Positions 1 to 11,669 of a DNA stretch of 64,000 nt are shown here, in pieces. The stretch is from Eucommia ulmoides (lineage: Eukaryota; Streptophyta; Magnoliopsida; Garryales; Eucommiaceae): positions 22,556,803 through 22,620,802 of the forward strand of contig CM028339.1 of assembly GCA_016647705.1 (NCBI GenBank), given 5' to 3'. The stretch's first letter is position 1. The number at the start of each line of letters is the position of its first letter. Position numbers and translations under genes: made by a program. Under the pieces are notes generated by a model. It saw nothing but the letters and a program-made list of their open reading frames with translations. It was not told the DNA's origin and did no database searches.

Positions 1-742
1 TTAACGACATTCTTGAAGAAATTTTAAGGACAACGATGCATGATAAAAGACTTACATCAGAACATATCTATTCCCTCTTTGCAAACGTTGCAAGAGATGC
101 CCGGGTAGCAATAATGTTTTTAAAATCGCATAACATTTCAATGTAGTAAACAACGGAACCCTAACATTAATTACACAAAAGCAACATGTATGATATTTAA
201 CAACCCATTCAAATATGAATAACGTAACGTACCGTTGATTCAGTTTGGGGTTGAAAAAAAACTTTCACACACTTTCTTTCTTAGGACTGAATGGGTTCAC
301 TAAATTTACTTTACTGCTTATAGCAGCCTATATAATTAACGCAAAAAAAAAAATCATTTACTTATGTTGCATTGGGCGAGGATGGATATAATTAAAAAAC
401 AAGAGAGAAGATAATAAAAGTACATTATTCACCATAGACCTCGTTGACTTTCGCTTAGCAACCGATTTTTTCTGGAGGGACTCCATATGCTTTTTTTTTT
501 TAGCCTAATTACCGGCGTCTTTTGCTACCTTCATATAGTGTTGGACTCTAAGAAACGAGAAGAATCTTATTTTTGTAATGGTAGTATCGTATTCAACATG
601 TCTTGTACCTTCAATAAGACAATATCCTAATTTTGGACTTCAATATCCGACGGCTGCCCTGCCGTTGATTTTGCCCCCAATTTCTCCCTTACCAAGGTAT
701 TCAGGGTGATCAACTACTTTGGCCCACCTACATTCTCATCAC
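1..742. other. no gene recognised
   Basis: Nothing here reads as a confident gene on either strand. It lies beyond the 3' end of a broken minus-strand gene (see 4420-8871) and could hold decayed tail exons of it, but no motif supports that. Confidence 0.4.
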
Positions 743-1015
743 CTACATGATTTTTTCTCTCATTAATGATAGTATCTTGTCAAGTGTGTCATTCAAGTTC
801 TTTTCAATCAGAGCGAAGGGCCCTGACGACAACGTCTCTAATGAAATCAAAGGCAACGGGCAACCCACATATTCATCACGTATGAGAGGGTCAGCCTTCA
901 TTTCCTCTTTGCCTATTTGGACACTTGTAGACAGTGGGATGTCCCAAATGTCTACTTGCGCAAATGGCTCTCGCACGACCAATCGCTTTCGATGCAACGG
1001 TGGCATATGGAGCAC
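743..1015 (-). pseudogene. possible 3' piece of the broken Ulp1-type gene
   Basis: This is an open stretch of 90 codons on the minus strand. It has a basic segment (RKRLVVREPF) of the kind that sits between the mobile domain and the peptidase in plant Ulp1-type transposon proteins. It lies on the same strand and downstream of the recognisable pieces at 4420-8871, separated from them by repeat insertions. I see no Ulp1 catalytic His, Asp or Cys motif. The assignment rests on position and a weak resemblance only; it could be a chance ORF. Confidence 0.2.
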
Positions 1016-1020
1016 GCGCG

Positions 1021-3175
1021 TTGTTGGCCCAGTAGAATACCCAAGAGGGAGGGTGAATTGGGTAATTAAAAATTATATCAGAGAAATAATAACACTTCAA
1101 AAACAAAACAATTAATTTTATCCTAAAATTAATTATTATCTTTATAGTAACGGATAAGTGTAATAAGCTCTAGATGCACACCCAAACAACACAAGATAAA
1201 ATCAAGAAAATAAGCAATGCAGTATACATCGATATATCCTGGTTCACCAAGCTACTTTTGGCTAATCCAGTCCTCTGAGCCCCACAGAGATTTGCACCCA
1301 CTAAACTAAAGATTCATTTACAGGTAAGAACCAAACTCTCACAATGATTCTTTTCGCAGGTTCAGATTCAACCTTTACAAATTTCTTTTCACAGGTTTAG
1401 GAATAACCTCTACTTTTTACAGGCTCAAGAATAACCTATTTCTATTACAGATAGAATCACAACCTAATTCGTTTTATACCTTAGGCTCAAGAATTAAAAC
1501 TTCACAAAAATACTCCAACTATCATATTTCCAGGTAAAGATGGAACCTTTACAAAATTCACTCAAAATCAATTCTATCTAGGAAGAATTACTATCTCAAT
1601 CTCTTTACAGGAAGAGACTGAAAATTGGCTACCCTTTGATTAAATACCCCCAACAGTATTTAATCTGTTACACTACTCACCAATACAAATTGATAAGTAG
1701 ATTATCTCACTCAGAGTTTCTACCACCCCAGATAAATTAAAACTCGATTAATATCCCAAATCTAGTGATAGAAAAGTGTGAGATTGAAAATATGATTTTA
1801 AACAAAAGATGGGTAGTAAATAATTGAGCACGTAATCAAATTCAAAAAATTGTTTATAAAATATTTTCTTCAATAAAAATAAAAAACAATTTCTAAAGAT
1901 CAATTTTTAAAAATTAAACAACCAATGCACAATAGAAAGTAATTGGAAAGATCTCAACCGGAATCCACAGAAAAAATAAATAGAGCGATGTTACTTCAGA
2001 TACGGTAGCAACAAAGATTAATAGTCAATAATTCTCAAGATCGTCTCTTAGAATAGCTCTCACAAAATCTCATAATGATATCTCTTATAATAACTCAATA
2101 TTATCTTAACTCTTTAAGCTCTTTTAATTTATGTTTAACTGCTTAATGATATATGAAAAACACAAGTCTATATATATGGGAAATAAATAAGCTCTCTAAT
2201 GGCTAGTTCCCATGTATCATGACACTTAAATACTCTCTTAGACCCCGTATATCATTATGACTTCATTTTGGTTCAATTCACTTAATAAATGACTTTTAAA
2301 TCTTTCAATTAAGTCCTCCAAATATTTCTCAATCTCAATTAAATAGAATAAAATCAATTTTATGTACCAAATTGAGAAACATTAAAATTTAATAAACCAA
2401 CTTAATAGGATTTAAATAATAGGTGAAGCATATCTTAAATATCATAAGATCCCTTAAATCTCTCACAAATCCCAACAAAAAATGACTACTTTTAGATATG
2501 AATTCAGAATCCTCATTATCTTGAAACAGCGTCCTCAGTCGACCGGTTAGTCGACTGTTGGATTCAGGATGTAGCCAAACCAAAGCTATTATGTTAATCG
2601 GTCAACTTATCTGTCAACTTGGAGATTCAGAGAGTTCGATTTACCTTCACCAGTCGACCTACCTGTCGATTTAGAGATACAAAGAGTTCATATTCTCTTC
2701 ACCGGTTGACTTACCTGTCGACTTAGAGATACAAAGAGTTTCACATGTTTGGTCCGGTCGACTTACCAGTTGACTTATGCATGTTGGATCTCTTTTTTGA
2801 ACTCGTTTTTAACTTATTCTTATTTACGTTTTCGCTCATTTAACCATTTTCTTTTTTAAATAAGTTCCACTAACTTCTTAAATTCCATTTTAGTTAATTA
2901 TAAATATTTCTTTCCAAATACACATAAGAGCAAATAATTTCATCTTATTAAATACACATAAACAATAAAAACATTTTGTGTCGTGTGTGTTCCTAATTGG
3001 GATATTAAGAGTTAAAATTCACCTGAGTTGATTTCCCTAATTTCTTCAAACTCTTAATTCTTCATCATCCTTGACATCATCATTTAGCATCCATTCATAA
3101 TTTGTCATCGCATATTTATCACTGGAACTTAATTAACTGAAACACTTAACAAACCATTAGTTCTACCAAAACATT
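1021..3175. repeat. probable LTR-type repeat insertion
   Basis: From about 1021 the sequence (CCAAGAGGGAGGGTGAATTG and following) resembles a widespread plant repeat that begins near such a G-rich stretch and contains GTCGAC-rich subrepeats. There are no coding domains and I found no clear target duplication, so the boundaries and class are uncertain. It separates two open minus-strand stretches at 743-1015 and 3181-3465. Confidence 0.35.
2525..2790. repeat. degenerate tandem repeat rich in GTCGAC
   Basis: About four imperfect units of roughly 55-65 bp share a core like CCTGTCGACTTAGAGATACA followed by AAGAGTT, with variants of ACCGGTTGAC in front. Units are visible near 2590, 2650, 2705 and 2755. 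It lies inside the repeat at 1021-3175. Confidence 0.6.
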
Positions 3176-3180
3176 AACAC

Positions 3181-3465
3181 TTAATTGTTCATCAAAATCT
3201 TAGAATCAACATGCGTCATCAAATTAGTCAATACAAGAAACATCATTTTAAGTTCAGTTAAATCTTTTCGCATTACGCCTAGCTCACCCCAAACCTCCTT
3301 GGTAGCCGACCCATATCCATCCAGAATATGTCGGATGCCATCAAGATCACCTACCCTAACCTCTTCTTGCATCTTCTCTTTACTCAAATCCTTGTTTTCC
3401 AGATTATTAGCAATTTTCTCTATCTTTTGTGGCCCCAAAATCAGCACAAGCAAAATCTTAAGCAA
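3181..3465 (-). pseudogene. possible coiled-coil exon of the broken Ulp1-type gene
   Basis: The minus strand is open for 94 codons. The peptide is rich in Lys, Glu and Leu with a heptad-like pattern (LENKDLSKEKMQEEV, then KDLTELKMMFLVLTNL). Ulp1-type plant transposon proteins often have a coiled-coil stretch after the mobile domain, and this piece lies downstream of that domain on the same strand. I cannot identify exon borders or a catalytic motif. The family assignment is inference from order and composition. Confidence 0.3.
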
Positions 3466-3666
3466 ATAAAAAAATGTGAATACTAACCAATGTTTTAAAA
3501 ACCAGACTGGATAGGTCGATTGAATCGGTTGAACCGTCGATCGGTCGTGTTTTCGGTTAAAAAAACCACTAAAAATTGTCCAACTGGCCAGTTCGAATTG
3601 GTTTTACCACGAACCGGTGAACCGTTCCGATTTTCGTCGAACCGACTGAGTTTTCATCATTCTCAT

Positions 3667-3876
3667 CTTGTAACGAATGGGGTGTTAGAAGGTAACCTTG
3701 GCCAAGGGAGCAACACGGTCGGGGTCATGCATGATATCGGTAATCACCCCCTTGAGGTAGCCATTCCACTCGCCGAAATCGAGGTTGCGGAAGAGGGCGA
3801 CACCTTTGAGGTGGTAGGTGTAGGATTTGAAGACAGAATCGGCACCCTAACGTTGTGCTCTTATCACACGACCCAT
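3667..3876 (-). pseudogene. RPL8: captured 5' fragment of ribosomal protein uL2 (RPL8)
   Basis: Read from the ATG at 3876, the minus strand gives 70 codons matching the N-terminus of cytosolic ribosomal protein uL2, formerly L8: MGRVIRAQR, then [24 protein letters not shown] and VAPLAKVTF. The match stops after a residue run like HPIRYK, where the sequence turns into transposon sequence. Two in-frame stops (codons 10 and 64) and several substitutions, including loss of a conserved Gly-Arg-Gly, show it cannot make a working protein. The source gene encodes an rRNA-binding protein of the large subunit near the peptidyl-transferase centre. The copy lies inside the TIR element 3491-4415 and probably arrived with it. 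Confidence 0.85.
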
Positions 3877-3937
3877 CTCTCTCTGTTTTCTCTCTCTAGT
3901 TGTGAGACTAGGGTTGTGGAGCGACTGGTTGCTGATA

Positions 3938-3945
3938 TAGGGTTT
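3938..3945 (-). promoter_or_regulatory. telo-box of captured RPL8 promoter
   Basis: The octamer AAACCCTA on the minus strand lies about 62 nt upstream of the captured RPL8 ATG; a second AACCCTA lies at 3909-3915. Telo-boxes are typical of plant ribosomal-protein promoters, so the transposon seems to have picked up promoter and 5'UTR together with the coding start. Whether it is active is unknown. Confidence 0.5.
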
Positions 3946-4419
3946 TAAGAGAGAGATCGAGTTTTGGTTGCCCCAGTTAATGTAGGCCGAGTCTAGGCTT
4001 TCTCCGAAACTTGTGATAAACCTAAACCTAAAACTGAAAGTAGGGGGTGAATAGAATATGAGAATAATTATGTTATCACTCCCAATCTTTCTTGTATTTG
4101 CACTTTGTGTTTTAATGTTTTGTAACACATTGCCCTCTCGATAGAAAGGGTGCATTTAAAAACTCTTATTTAAGAGTTAATTTAGAAAAAAATCTTTTAA
4201 AAAATTATATTTTAATTTAGTCTATTTGAGTTTGAGTCTTTAAAGTTAATAGAATTTGGTGAATGTTATTTTTTATGTTTATTTTTTCTTCAAATATATA
4301 TATATATGATTATGACGTAATCATGACGTCACTGGTTCAACCGCGGTTCGCCTACCGATTGAACCCGTGACTCGGTGATTTTTTCGATTCAATAACCAGT
4401 CCGATTTTAAAAACATTAA

Positions 4420-5180
4420 TAATAACAATAATGACCGAAACATGAAAAAGAAAATATATGAATGGAAAAAAAATTACAGAATACAAAAAAAATACTTCAT
4501 CTATATCAAATGATCTTAATTCTTCCAGATAATCCAAGCGTTGCCTTATCTCGTTCTTACCGCAAGCGGTTATCCGGGGTAATGCCCTATTATCTTGGGA
4601 ATGATGAACAAACACCCTGTGGGCATAAAATGATCAAAGTAAAAAACCTGTACGAGAGAAAATTAATTCGAAGAGCAAGATGAATAGGCTACAAATAATA
4701 TATCAATACTAGTACAATATGGATTACCATCAATAGCAGTAGGCATCCTGGTGACTCTGAGGGTGAAGGTCGCCCAATTCCTGTTGGCGTTTGTGTCTAG
4801 CAGGTTCAAGGCGTGCAAGTAGGATAGCTACACCTTTGTACTGCTAGTTGGACAAAGGAAAGGTCCAATCAACCACAACAAAAACTTGACCCGGAATTCT
4901 ACCCCATCGATCGCCATTTCACGGAGTTGATTCCTAAGATGCTTGAGAACTATAGATTGCCCACCTAAACCGGGCAGACTCTTGAATTCCGTGATGTCCT
5001 CAACCTCCCCATCTTTCTTGACGGGGATTCCTCGTAACTTATTCCAAGGATGTTGTGCACATCCTTTGAAGTAATCTCCAATGACCTGCCATGCACCGTT
5101 AGAGAGCAAGAAATAGAGTCAAATCTTTGCACTAACCAACTATACAACGTCAACAACAGCTTCCTAAAATTTACGTCGAG
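4420..5180 (-). pseudogene. Ulp1-type/plant mobile domain gene, 3' half (broken)
   Basis: This continues the gene at 7892-8871 beyond the solo LTR. From the LTR border the frame reads LTLYSWLVQRFDS, LTVHGRSLEITSKDVHNILG, then after a frameshift near 5040 KDGEVEDITEF, FRVKFLLWLIGPFLCPTSST, and after an in-frame TAG near 4826 LHALNLLDTNANRNWATFTL. Further down come VQVFYFDHFMP near 4630 and LPRITACGKNEIRQRL near 4540. These blocks, including CPTSS and the later NWA and FYFDHF motifs, are those of plant proteins found upstream of Ulp1-like C48 peptidase domains in MULE and CACTA elements. The gene is disabled by the LTR, the frameshift and the stop. I saw no peptidase domain. Confidence 0.65.
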
Positions 5181-7891
5181 TGTGAGACCTCAATCGTAGC
5201 GCGTACGTCATTTTAGTTGCGTTTTAGAGTAATGGAAAAAAAAAAGGGGAGAATTTGAGTCAATTAAAAATTCAAATTTAAAAAAAAAATTAAGGGTTAA
5301 ATTGAAAATTTAGGAAAAAACATTTTTATCCAAAATTACCATTTAACTTTTTAAATTGAAAATTAAAAGGGGTGAAATTTTAATTTTTAAAACTTTTAAA
5401 GAAGTTGATATTGGACAAAAAAAAAAGAAGAGAATTTTAAGAATTAGGGGGGAGGAAGAGTAATTAAGCAAAAAACTTTATTTTAATATATATATATATA
5501 CAAACCCATGCGTGTGCTGTGCACCATCGAAACCGCCAGAGGTAGAGAAAAATCGGGAAGTGGGAGACGTGGCATTCGTAGAGCAACTCCTTAGCCACTT
5601 GATACATGCATTAGATAGGAAGGAAACGAGAAGCATGAAAAGAGAGAAACAGACAGAGAGCAGGGTCGGACAGTCGACGTTCGTCGCCGGTGGTAGGTTA
5701 GAGAGAGAAAGCTTGCCGGCGACGAAAACTCAAAACAGAAAATAGAAACGCAGCGTGGGTAGGTGTTCGGGTTCTTCGTATGAGTGTGTGCCATCGTTAA
5801 ATTTCAAAGAGAGAGAAAGAGTCGTTCGCTCCGGTGGGTGTGGGATCGTTGTTCGTCCGGTGGTGCGTAATCATCACCGTCGTTCGGTAAAATGTGTATA
5901 CGTGTTCTGTGTGGTTTGTTCAGCGTCTCCGGTGTGTGATTGTTCGGTTAGTTAGGTATATCGATGTGATCGCCGTCGTCGCCAGAATGGAAAGTAGAGA
6001 GAGAGGGTGTCGTCGGCCGGTGGACGTCGTCAATTTTGTAGGTTGCTGCGTCCAGATGATCGACGTCTGTGTGTGGGTGTTCTTGAGTGTTGACGGTGTG
6101 GGTATGTTCCTCTGGTGGTGGGGGTGTCGGTCGTGTGGGTGTGCGTATGGGTGTCGCCGGTGGGCATGGGCTGACGGAAATCATGGGGCTGTGATCGGAA
6201 GTGTGGCGTCGCCGACGTGTGTTTTGTCAGGTATGGGAGTGTTGCTGCTACGGTGTATGAGTGTGTGTGTGCAAAACGGTGCAGGGTGGCTGGCGGACGG
6301 TGGCAAGAAGAGTGAGAGAGCTCATCGGTGGAACTGAAGCAGACGCAGGGAACAGCCTCGAAAAAGAAAAGAAAAAGAAGAAAAAAAAAAAAAAAAAAAA
6401 AAAAAAAGGGGAAATTGCAGAAACCACCCCAGGAAAATCCAAAACACATCTCGTGGTCGCCAAACGTTTCGGAAACAGGTGAAACTTCAATCAATTATTA
6501 ATTCTCGTTAAATTAAATTTTAGTTAGTATTACAAATCCTAAAATTATAATGATTTCGTGACGATTAATTAATTTAAGTACGTGATATATAAAATTAGTA
6601 ACGATTCGGTATATAGGGCCTGCATTGCATGATTAGGATGTTTTAGATAAGATATTAATTTAGACTCTGCCACTATTAGGTTCGCAGGCACTAGCGTCCA
6701 GATAAAGTGCGGTCAGTGTCAGTTTTGCAAAACGGATATCGAGGTGAGTGTACTGTCTTCTTACCAAACTATTTTATATATATATAAGATGACATTTGTG
6801 ATTATCTAAACTGTATGAATCTATAAATGATATGGATCAAGCAAGATTTGAGTGAGTTGGTAAACTGGATTTTCGGAAGATTTTGATAGTTTTCGAAAAG
6901 AAGTTGAGAATGAATTTTTGCTGGATTTGGTGAAATTAGACGGTATTTTTAAAATAAAATAGGAAACATCTAATTTTCTAAAATGCCGGGTTTTCTAAAA
7001 ATAAGGGGTAAAAAAGTGGTTTTGATAGAATCAGACGTTTTCTTTAAAAGGAAATGCGAAATATGATTTTTGGATTTAAAAAGTTGATTTTGAGAAAAAG
7101 AGATAGACGTGGTGATTTGACGATGTTGAGTAAACAATATTTGTGGAGTTATGATTCGATGATGCTATATTTGATTTTGATGATGCCATGATTGTTCTCC
7201 CCGTAAGGGGTGTGGATTCTTCCCATGGGATATGGATGTTTCTCCCCGTAAGAGGTGTAGATTATATTTCTCCCCAAAAGGGGTGTGGATATTTCGTAGG
7301 AAGGCATTCCTACGGATGTTATGGTACCGTTGCAACTCCCGATCGTGAGGTTAAAACGATCACTATGGCTAGCCAATGTGTGTGTATTGTGGTGGAGTGG
7401 TGTGTTTGAGGTGTGTGTTTGAAGTGTGGTATTTTACTCATATTGAATGATTTATTATTTATTATGGTGATCGGTATGATTTTTATACTAGATAGAACTT
7501 ATCTATGTCACTGCTTATATACTTATGCTTGATTCATATTTAATTATGATGATCTTCAAAATGTGTCATTATTTTAAAAATGTTTTACTAAGAAGGCAGT
7601 ACACTCGCAGGTACAATAGCTAGGAGTCGGTCCCCTACTGGCACTAGGTAGAGCTACGTGATGAAGTCATATAGGCGATTGAGAGAAGCTGTCAAAGGCG
7701 AACCTATAAAAGGTTCATGGATAAATACTTTTAGTTAATCAATATTTCGGGACGGGTGTGTCCCCCATAGTAGATGTTTGTATAATTCAGTATGCGTATA
7801 GTTATTTCACTAGTTTATTTGGGTTTGTGGTGATGTCATGTTGTAGTCACGCCAGTCTCGGAATGACGGATGTCCGGGACGAGTTGTGACA
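5181..7891 (+). mobile_element. solo LTR of a chromovirus-like Ty3/gypsy element, TSD TCGAG
   Basis: The segment starts TGTGAGACCTCAATCG and ends TTGTGACA, so it has TG...CA ends. It is flanked by identical 5-bp TCGAG (5176-5180 and 7892-7896). It is 2711 bp long and has no gag-pol domains. The same sequence lies at 59905-62792 on the other strand and, truncated, at 44487-45905. In plant chromoviruses an LTR start of this kind follows a GGGGAGAA polypurine tract, which sets the + orientation. The insertion interrupts an exon of a minus-strand gene. Confidence 0.9.
7194..7300 (+). repeat. short tandem repeat inside the solo LTR
   Basis: About three copies of a unit like TCTCCCCGTAAGGGGTGTGG. 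The other two copies of this LTR have unrelated short tandem repeats at the equivalent place (45595-45700 and 60680-60830), just before the shared block containing CGATCGTGAGGT. Confidence 0.65.
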
Positions 7892-8871
7892 TCGAGAACC
7901 CCTCCAAACCTCATTTTACCAACAACTACTCTCTGCGGCTTAGTCAGAGACTCAATTACACCCAAAATGGTTTAGATAGCTAGCCACGTCCCTATTGGGA
8001 CCTTCAAAGACAAACAATTCAAATTTTAGAAACATTATACATTTATTAATTGTCTCAGCTAAATTCATCAAAATTTGTAACTATTAACCCTAAACTTATA
8101 ACATTGAACAAAAAAAAAAGTGTCCAATTATTCAAATCACTTGTATCTAGAACAAATGTAATTTGTAATGGACAGAAAACTTGTAACAAATTGTAGCATT
8201 CTATAAATATCTTGTAACTATTAACCCTAAATGTGTAAACTTAAATGGAAAACTTCTGACGTTGCACAATAAAATTGTAAGATTCGTGAAAGAACTTGTA
8301 ACATGCTTCCAATGCAATTACAATTCATGAATATAGACAAATTAAACAAGTAACATTACAAAAAAAATAACTTTAACTTACAAGCAATTCTATAACATAA
8401 TTGGTTAAACCAAGTATAAATAACCTACCTTATAACCTTTACCTTTTCTCGTTGGTGCATCACCACGAACATTTGCTTCCTCCATTTCGTCACCATCGTT
8501 GACGATATTGCAATTGTCCTCAGCGCTATAATATTAAGAAAAACTCAACAACTAGTAGATGCATGTCAAAATAAATACAAACGCATTGATTAATTTTAAG
8601 ATAAATACTTACCATGTACCTTTTATTGTTGTCCTATCACCGGAGACTTTCGCTTCCTTCTCCAATGAACGTTTGTCGACAATGCTATCAGCGTCGGCAC
8701 TACAATATTAAGAAGAGCTCAACAAGTAGTAGACGCACGTCTAAATAAAACAAATACAACCGCAACAATCAATTTTTAGAGAAATACTTACACAGATAAA
8801 TCTTGTGCCTTAAGTTTGCACTCCAAACCTTTTTTCTTTGTTTTTTTGTTGTCCATCTTCTTTACTTTCAT
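7892..8871 (-). pseudogene. Ulp1-type/plant mobile domain gene, 5' exons
   Basis: Four exons join in phase on the minus strand: 8871-8792, 8699-8613, 8525-8429 and 7950-7892, each bordered by GT and AG. The peptide starts MKVKKMDNKKTKKKGLECK, is basic and then acidic (VNDGDEMEEANV, TRKGKGYK), and enters the domain with SLTKPQRVVVGKMRFGGVL. The 59-bp part of exon 4 runs into the TCGAG duplication and continues after the LTR at 5175 as DVNFRKLLLTLYSWLVQ in the same frame. The start was chosen because no stop-free extension is needed and the exon phases agree. The upstream region is GA-rich. The gene is dead because of the LTR and later lesions. Confidence 0.6.
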
Positions 8872-10252
8872 CAAAAAGAAAAATTTATCACAAATATCAT
8901 AACATAATGAATGAAACATGAAACCTAAATAGGCAAATATTTAAATGAATAGAAATTGTAAACTGCAAACTTAAAACTTGTAAAAAAAGTTTTCTCAATA
9001 AAAAGTTAAGTTAATTCATGCTATTATTCAAACCAAAAATAATTACCCATCAAAACCACATACAATAAATTAACAAATTGTATTACATTATTCAAACATC
9101 AATTTTCAGAAAGATGAAATGACAGTGAGAAAGAACAACTACCACAAAACTCGTCGCCAAGAAAAATAAGGATTTGCCCGTGCATCATGCTAAAAAGTGA
9201 TGGAGTTTCGCTATGCTTAAACATGATGGTTCACTACCCTAATCACCACGTCGCCATTCACATGCCATGCCAACCCCACCATCAACGTACCAACTGATGT
9301 TAAAAATCGATTTCAACTTCCAAAATTAAATTAAATAAATCCAAAAATAATCAAAACTAATAATAACTTAAAGTTAATTAAGAATCTAAACTGAGATAAT
9401 CAGTTTTCAAATTGTACCAAAGTGAAGATTCAAAAAACAGAGAGGAAGAGAGATAGAGAGAGAGATAGACGAACCAAGATTGTTCTTAATAAAATGGTGG
9501 TCGTGGTTCAATGAAGTGAATGTTCTTTTCTATGAAACTAGTAAAGCGAAAGGGGAAAAAAGAAAGAAACAACCATTGGTGTCCCAACTCGGTTTAGAAA
9601 ATAATTTTGACATCCAAAATCGAATAAAAAGGTTAATATAAGTTTAATATAAAAATAGAGAAACTTAAGCCATCTATTTCCAAATATACGGCTTTAAAAC
9701 CACAGACGAAGAGATAGAGAGAGAGGAAAATAGAAAAACGAACCTGATGTTCTACACAAAAGGGGATGATATGCTTGACAACCAAAACACTAAGCAATGG
9801 GGAGGAAGATAGAGAGCAAAAACCCTAGATCAGCAAAAGCCACCACTAAAACCACCACCATGCTAAGAGAGAGAGAGAGGACAATGGATAAGCAGAGGAC
9901 AGAGTGACAAGACCGAAATTTGAGAAGATAAGAGAAAAACTTGCATTCAAGTAGCGGGAAAGAGGCTAATTGGCTGGAATAAGTAAACTTCTGGTATGTT
10001 TTTTCTTGTAATTTTAGAGGTGGTTTTGGGTAATTATAGGTGGTTTTGACTTTGGAAAAATGGATGGCTGAGATTTATCCAACTGTCCATGATGAGTGGT
10101 TTATTCACCAACAAATCAAGTGTTTTTAAATTCAAACATTTGTGAGTTTTCAAGCATTTTTATTAGTTTGATGTATTTTTATTTTGTTTTTGTATAAATC
10201 ACAAATAATTAGGTGAAAAGGTAAAAATGTGGTAAAATGAGGTGAATTAGGT
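8872..10252. other. upstream region of the broken gene, GA-rich, no ORF
   Basis: It contains short GA runs (about 9425-9470, 9715-9730, 9865-9885), as in plant 5'UTRs and promoters on the minus strand. No TATA box or ORF can be assigned with confidence. Confidence 0.35.
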
Positions 10253-11648
10253 TGTACCGATTCATCAATAATGCAAGAGCAGCAACTTCAGGCTCGATTT
10301 TGACCACAATGAAATCCGATTTTGGAAATACTTAAAACATGGACATTATATATCTCTTTATTATCTTTCCATATTATTTTAAATCACTTTAATCGGAGTT
10401 CGGACGAGAAAATTATGAACAAAATACGAATCGATGTCAGTACTGTCCAAACTCCGCTACAGCAGGATTTTTCTCCGCTACAACGCGTTCCCGAACTAGG
10501 TACTTCCTAAAACACACTACAATGGACTTTTATCCACTGCAGAATACTCCCATAAGTGTTCCATGCCTAAAAGGCGCGCTGCAATGCGCCCAACTCCGCT
10601 CCAACGTGCCTCTGCAACCTGAAAACTCAAAAAATCCTATTTTTAAGCCCTATAAATACTATCTTAAGCCTCAAACTCAAAGGGTGGTGAAATTTTGGAG
10701 GAAAACACTATTGGTGGCTAGATTTTGAGAATAAAAACACCATTGGAGGCCTAAAATTCCTAGAGAGAGAGAGAGCTTGGAGTTGAAGATCATTGAAGAT
10801 TTAAAGCCTTGAAACTCATCTCCATAAAGAGTTTTCTTTTCATTTATCTTACTCTAATATTTTTATTAAAAATTTGTATTTGTGATATTGTGTTGAACAT
10901 GTTTGCATTTATGAATTTCTTGAAAAGATTAGTCATGAATTCCATTATATTGAGTTAAAATTTCTATCTAGGGGGATTTGAATAGCTTCGTATGAACTAT
11001 GCCTTGAGACTTTAAGATTTTGTTATTTGGATTTCATGTTTCGATCATTTATATTTCTTTATGCGTATTTGCTAATTTATGCGAAAGGTAAATTAAGATT
11101 TCATAGATGTGCAAGGTTAGGCATTTAAGAGGTGATAATCTTGCATATTGAGACTGGAGAAATACAACCCCTATTATATTGAATACGAGAGACTAATATA
11201 ATTTGGGTAACCATTTGATGGGTGAGACTTAAAGATTGGACAATTAGTTGAGTTGAATAAAGATATTAATTCGAACAATTATATAAATTATCTTACTTGA
11301 CATTCGAGAGGTAGAAGTGAGGTTAATTTAGACACCCATGGTTAATGATTGGACATGAATGTAATTAACAAGCTTGAATTGGATTAACATCATTTAGTAA
11401 AGTGATGTCAAACTCCCCTAGAACAATTATGCATAGGAAGTTTATATTTTATTTTACTTTTGATTTTATATTTATTTTAGTTTTATTTTAACAAACCTTA
11501 AATTTGGACACCTAAATAAAGTTAGGTTACGATAATCGCGATACTTAACAACGATTTAAACCAATCCCTATGGATACGATACGATATTCACCTATACTAT
11601 TAAAATTTGACCCGTACACTTGCGGTGTAGTAAAATAAATCGCTATCA
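10253..11648 (+). mobile_element. lone LTR of a Tat-like Ty3/gypsy element
   Basis: The right end is exact: the LTR ends CTATCA at 11648 and is followed by AGTTTT and a primer-binding site. The left end (a TG at 10253) is a guess. The 3' part (CCCTATGGATACGATAC, then TTGACCCGTACACTTGCGGT) matches the 3' part of the minus-strand LTR at 55262-56618. Only about 240 bp of internal sequence follows before the unrelated duplicated region at 11905, so the element is severely truncated. Confidence 0.7.
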
Positions 11649-11654
11649 AGTTTT

Positions 11655-11669
11655 TGGCGCCGTTGCCGG
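11655..11669 (+). other. primer-binding site of the gypsy element
   Basis: TGGCGCCGTTGCCGG lies 6 nt after the LTR end. This is the classic primer-binding sequence of Athila, Tat and Ogre elements, complementary to a tRNA 3' end. Confidence 0.85.

Larger units (their letters stand above)
3491..4415. mobile_element. TIR element carrying a captured RPL8 5' end
   Basis: The ends are an imperfect inverted repeat. The left arm reads TGTTTTAAAAACCAGACTGG (3491-3510); the right arm on the other strand reads TGTTTTTAAAATCGGACTGG (4396-4415), matching at 17 of 20 positions. Both subterminal regions are rich in GGTTCAACCG-like motifs. The interior carries a ribosomal protein uL2 gene fragment with upstream sequence (3667-3960) and no transposase. 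It looks like a non-autonomous Pack-type element. I could not identify a target-site duplication, so the superfamily is open. Confidence 0.65.

Noticed and set aside
3520..3948. 142-codon + strand ORF
   Set aside because: Antisense to the captured RPL8 fragment, which explains its openness.
5894..6337. 147-codon + strand Cys/Val/Gly-rich ORF
   Set aside because: GC-rich LTR sequence without a domain; not conserved as an ORF in the second LTR copy.
6030..6494. ORFs of 73-154 codons around the poly-A tract at 6380
   Set aside because: Low-complexity sequence inside the solo LTR with Phe or Lys runs from the homopolymer.
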